From the NCBI GenBank assembly GCA_964630925.1, contig CAZVZK010000025.1, forward strand, positions 19,934-83,933: DNA of 64,000 nt, given 5' to 3'. The notes under the pieces were generated by a model. It was not told the origin of the DNA. It did not search any database and saw only the letters and a program-made list of their open reading frames with translations. A program made the position numbers and the translations under genes. Source of the stretch: RGDT01 sp964630925 (GTDB lineage Bacteria > Planctomycetota > Planctomycetia > Gemmatales > Gemmataceae). This document shows positions 61,041 through 64,000 of the stretch, piece after piece; the stretch's first letter is position 1, and every line of letters begins with the position of its first letter.

Positions 61041-63596
61041 TCACGCGCCGTGCAGGTCGATGTCCTTCGCCTCGATGGCGTGCTCGTAGATGAAGTCCTT
61101 CCGCGGCTGCACGTCGTCGCCCATCAACTTCTTGAACAGCTTGTCCGCCGCCGAGGCGTCCTCCAGACGCACCTGCAGCATCGTCCGCTGGTCCGGGTCG
61201 AGCGTCGTATTCCACAGCTCGTCCTTGTCCATCTCGCCCAGCCCCTTGAACCGCGTCACCGTCAGGCCCTTCTCGCCCAGGCGGCGCACCTCCGCCACGA
61301 GCATCCGCAAGGTCGGCAGCACCTTGCCGCCGTCGCCCGCCTCCAGACGCAGGCGGGTCGGCGGCTCGCGGCCCGCCAGCCGCACCTGCGGGAGGAGATC
61401 CTTCGCCTCCAGCCCGAACGGCGCGATCTCGCGCAGCCCCTTGTTGATCTTCTTCGCCTCGTGGATCGGGTCGGCGATGAACACGTCCGCCGGGAGGGTC
61501 TGCGCCGCGGCGGCGTCCGCCCCCGCCCCCGCCACCAGGTCGTGCCCCACCCGCTGCCGCTCGCGCTCACGGACGGCGTCCACCTCCGCCTCCGTGTGCC
61601 GCCACTCCTCGCGGCCGCCCGTGATGATGCGGAAGCCCGGCACCCCGAGGTCCTCCTTGTACTGCTCCAGATACGAGCGCAGGTTGACGCCACGCCGCTC
61701 CAGGGTCTGCAAGGCGTCCTCCAGCGGCGCCATGACCTTCAGCATCCCCTCCATCTCCGGCCCGGACAGGACGCGCGGGGCGCCACCGCCGGGCGGGTGG
61801 ATCGCCAGCCGCGCGCTCTTCAGGCCACGCGCCATCAGCTCCTCCGCCATCGCCTCGTTGGTCTGCACGAACCGCTTGGTCTTCTTCTCCTCCACCTTGA
61901 ACAGCGGCGGCCGGGCCACGTAGATGTGCCCCCGCGCCACCAGCAGAGGCATCTGCCGGTAGAAGAACGTCAGGAGCAGGGTGCGGATGTGCTGCCCGTC
62001 CACGTCGGCGTCGCTCATCAGCACGATCTTGCCGTACCGCAGCCCCTTGAGAGCCTCCTCCACGTCCTCCGCGTCCAGCTTCACGTCGATGTCGATGCCC
62101 ACCGCCTTGATCAGGCTGGTGATCTCCGTGTTGTTCAGCAGGCTCTCCATCCGCGCCTTCTCGACGTTGAGCGGCTTGCCACGCAGCGGCAGGATCGCCT
62201 GGAACTGGCTGTTGCGCCCGTCGGAGGCCGTCCCGCCGGCGGAGTCGCCCTCGACGAGGAACAGCTCGCAGTCGTCGCGGTTCTTCGACAGGCAGTCCAG
62301 CAGCTTGCCGGGCAGGCCGCCGCCGGAGAGGAGCCCCTTGCGGTCCTTGAGGGCCTGCTTGGCCTTGTGCGCCGCCTCGCGGGCCTCCGCCTCCAGGACC
62401 ACCTTCTTCATGATCCGCCCCGCCTCCTTGGGGTTCTCCTCCAGGAAGCGCGCCAGGAACCCCGAGACGGCGCTGGACACCGCCCCGTCGACCTCCGGGT
62501 TATTCAGCTTCTCCTTCGTCTGCGAGTTGAACAGCGGCTCGGGGTGCTGCACGCTGATGATGGCGGTCAGGCCCTTGCGGTAGTCCTCGCCGATCGGGGT
62601 CACCTTCTTGAACAGGTCGTTCTTCTCCCCGTAGCTGTTCATCGTCCGCGTCAGCGCCGCCCGGAACCCCGACAGGTGCGTCCCCCCCATCGGGTTCAGG
62701 CCGTTGTTCGTGTACGCCTTGCAGCGCTCGTCATCCGCGTCGGTGTACAGCATCGCCACCTCGACGCGGATGACGGCGTCCTTGAGGCCGGGCACCTCCT
62801 TGTCGATGTAGATCGGCGTGGGGTGCAGCGCCTTCTCGTCGGCGGCGAGGTACTGCGCGTACTCGGCGATCCCGCCGTCGTACTTGAACGTCTCGTCCTT
62901 GCCGACGCGCTCGTCGAGCAGCCGGATCGCCAGCCCCTTGTTCAGGAAGGCCAGCTCGCGGCAGCGCGACTCCAGGGTGTCGTAGGACAGCCGGGAGTCG
63001 CCGAACTTCTCCGGGTCGGGGCGGAAATGGATGGTCGTGCCCGTCCGCTTGCTGGCCCCGATGTCCTTGATCTCGGAGATCGGCTTGCCGCGCTCGTACT
63101 CCTGGCGGTAGGTCCGCCCCCCGCGCTGCACGACGGCCTCCGTCCACTCGCTGAGGGCGTTGACGGCCTTGAGGCCCATGCCGTGCAGGCCCAGCGAGAC
63201 CTTGTACGCCCCCTTGCCGAACTTGCCCCCGCCGCCGGTGATGGTCATGGCGATCTCGAGGACGGGGCGTTTCTCGGTGGGGTGCATCTCGACGGGGATG
63301 CCGCGTCCGTCGTCGCTGACGCTGCACGACTCGTCGGCGTGGACCTTGACCGTGATGTTCTTGCAGAACCCGGCGAGGGCCTCATCGACGGAGTTGTAGA
63401 CCAGCTCGTAGACGAGGTGGTGCAGGCCGTGCGAGCCCGTGTCGCCGATGTACATGCCGGGCCGGGCGCGGATGTGGTCGGCGTCGCGCAACACCTGGAA
63501 GTCCCCGGGCGTGTATTCTTCCGACGCCTTCCGTGCCTTCTGAAGCTCGTCTTCGGTCATCTCGGCCTCGACCGCCGCCGTCGTGTCCTTCTTCAT
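61041..63596 (-). CDS. gyrB: DNA gyrase subunit B
   Basis: A protein of 851 residues from the ATG at 63596, with GGAG upstream; an alternative ATG at 63617 overlaps the DUF721 gene. The GHKL ATPase has EALAGFCKN, SDDGRGIPVE and GLHGMGLKAVNALSE. The TOPRIM domain has EGDSAGGTASDGRNSQFQAILPL and MSDADVDGQHIRTLLLTFFYR. The C-terminal core-binding part has GEMDKDELWNTT. It is longer than E. coli GyrB (804) through an insert of about 50 residues near 690. With GyrA it supercoils DNA. DUF721 (DciA-like) precedes it directly. Confidence 0.95.
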   Translation of the reverse strand: MKKDTTAAVEAEMTEDELQKARKASEEYTPGDFQVLRDADHIRARPGMYIGDTGSHGLHHLVYELVYNSVDEALAGFCKNITVKVHADESCSVSDDGRGIPVEMHPTEKRPVLEIAMTITGGGGKFGKGAYKVSLGLHGMGLKAVNALSEWTEAVVQRGGRTYRQEYERGKPISEIKDIGASKRTGTTIHFRPDPEKFGDSRLSYDTLESRCRELAFLNKGLAIRLLDERVGKDETFKYDGGIAEYAQYLAADEKALHPTPIYIDKEVPGLKDAVIRVEVAMLYTDADDERCKAYTNNGLNPMGGTHLSGFRAALTRTMNSYGEKNDLFKKVTPIGEDYRKGLTAIISVQHPEPLFNSQTKEKLNNPEVDGAVSSAVSGFLARFLEENPKEAGRIMKKVVLEAEAREAAHKAKQALKDRKGLLSGGGLPGKLLDCLSKNRDDCELFLVEGDSAGGTASDGRNSQFQAILPLRGKPLNVEKARMESLLNNTEITSLIKAVGIDIDVKLDAEDVEEALKGLRYGKIVLMSDADVDGQHIRTLLLTFFYRQMPLLVARGHIYVARPPLFKVEEKKTKRFVQTNEAMAEELMARGLKSARLAIHPPGGGAPRVLSGPEMEGMLKVMAPLEDALQTLERRGVNLRSYLEQYKEDLGVPGFRIITGGREEWRHTEAEVDAVRERERQRVGHDLVAGAGADAAAAQTLPADVFIADPIHEAKKINKGLREIAPFGLEAKDLLPQVRLAGREPPTRLRLEAGDGGKVLPTLRMLVAEVRRLGEKGLTVTRFKGLGEMDKDELWNTTLDPDQRTMLQVRLEDASAADKLFKKLMGDDVQPRKDFIYEHAIEAKDIDLHGA

Positions 63597-63603
63597 AGCC
63601 GTG

Positions 63604-63942
63604 TCACTCCGTGTCATCCGTCTCGAACGAGCCGGCGCGGAAGCGCAGGCCCGTGATGCCCGCCGTCGGCAGGCGCTTTTTCATCTCGTTCAACAATCGT
63701 CTCTTGTGGTAATCATTCAGCTCGCCCATCAGCACCGCGTTGGCCACCTCGATCTCCAGCACGCCACGCCGCGTCGCCCCCACGCGCGTCTTCCTCGCGA
63801 CCTCCGCCCCCGCCGCCGCCTCCCACGCCCGCTCGACGTGCAGCCGCTCCTGCCGCCGCCCCCACCCCCGCGCGGCGAAGAGCTGGCTCAGCACCTCCTT
63901 CAGAGGCTCGGGGCCCTTCTCGGGCTTGTCTTTTCTCAGCAT
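63604..63942 (-). CDS. DUF721 / DciA-like protein
   Basis: A protein of 112 residues with the DUF721 layout: helical N-terminus (PLKEVLSQLFAARGW), AWEAAAGAEVARKTRVGATRRG, LEIEVANAVLMGELNDYH and LNEMKKRLPTAGITGLRFRAG. In bacteria without DnaC, DciA loads the replicative helicase. Its position before gyrB is the common bacterial arrangement. The stop lies 7 bp from the gyrB start. Confidence 0.85.
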   Translation of the reverse strand: MLRKDKPEKGPEPLKEVLSQLFAARGWGRRQERLHVERAWEAAAGAEVARKTRVGATRRGVLEIEVANAVLMGELNDYHKRRLLNEMKKRLPTAGITGLRFRAGSFETDDTE

Positions 63943-63976
63943 CCTGGCCCAGCCCTTCCAAGGTGACTTACCACCG

Positions 63977-64000
63977 TTAGCTGCCGTCCTTGAGCTTGCG
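63977..64000 (-). CDS. Possible C-terminus of a gene entering from the right edge
   Basis: Only eight codons are seen (ending KLKDGS, then TAA at 63977-63979). The frame is open to the edge and lies 34 bp before the DUF721 gene on the same strand. Identity unknown. Confidence 0.3.
   Translation of the reverse strand, partial: RKLKDGS

Overview
The window is very GC-rich (G or C at most third codon positions) and reads like a chromosome segment of a planctomycete, most probably a Gemmata-like member of the Gemmataceae. The evidence is family content seen directly: three TIGR02996-type N-terminal modules (pattern FLxxILANPxDDxPRLVLADWLEE) on leucine-rich-repeat-like proteins, an ECF sigma / Ser-Thr kinase-WD40 / TIGR02996 operon, two sulfatases, a secreted protein with the planctomycete LExLEDRxVPA N-terminal tag, a degenerate J-domain protein, a TPR-CHAT protein, an iodothyronine-deiodinase homologue and a spermidine-synthase-like membrane fusion. 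No rRNA, complete insertion sequence or CRISPR array was seen. One tRNA (Val, anticodon CAC) is present.

Layout. 1-7.6 kb: a uracil-DNA-glycosylase-like gene with a damaged catalytic loop (cut by the left edge), a TIGR02996/LRR protein, an exported Ala/Lys-rich coiled-coil protein, an OmpH/Skp-like chaperone, an FHA-GAF-HD-GYP protein and a quinone oxidoreductase. 7.7-10.7 kb: an aromatic operon (phenylalanine hydroxylase, an unknown protein, 4-hydroxyphenylpyruvate dioxygenase) followed by a small gene interrupted by, or stopped at, an in-frame TGA. 10.7-13 kb: two tandem full-length EF-Tu-like proteins that have lost the GTP-binding motifs, the most unusual feature here. 13-18.2 kb: a CARDB-like exported protein, argC, an amidase and a fusion of an alpha/alpha-toroid (prenyltransferase-like) domain with DUF362.

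18.3-22.6 kb is an accessory island: a RepA-like RecA-fold ATPase followed by iteron-like repeats, a HicBA toxin-antitoxin pair, an Ada-zinc-domain-like protein, DUF4365 with a small overlapping partner, and an HNH nuclease. 22.6-28.4 kb: a DUF421 membrane protein, a small repeat protein, the 1313-residue spermidine-synthase-like membrane fusion and a small membrane protein. 28.5-34.2 kb: the sigma-kinase-TIGR02996 operon, its three genes overlapping by 4 bp each. 34.3-39.8 kb: a polymorphic-toxin-like protein, small genes, an isocitrate/isopropylmalate dehydrogenase relative, a DJ-1/PfpI protein and a beta carbonic anhydrase.

39.9-47.5 kb: a sulfatase behind a coiled-coil membrane protein, hemF, a scar region (112-bp hemF 3' duplication, IS630-like remnant, 28-bp tandem repeat) around a peptidoglycan-binding-domain gene, the degenerate J-domain protein, a VOC protein and an ADP-ribosylglycohydrolase. 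47.7-53.7 kb: tRNA-Val, two tatA genes (one of only 55 residues), exported proteins, cutC and the deiodinase-like protein. 54-64 kb: a TIGR02996 protein behind the TPR-CHAT protein, an acetyltransferase behind a second sulfatase, gyrB and a DUF721/DciA-like gene. Two copies of a roughly 145-160 bp inverted-repeat element (4717-4873 and 60879-61022) each lie just past the stop codon of a minus-strand gene.

Functional assignments come from recognising family motifs by eye. No database search was run, and starts were chosen from Shine-Dalgarno-like sequences, signal peptides and homologous N-termini.
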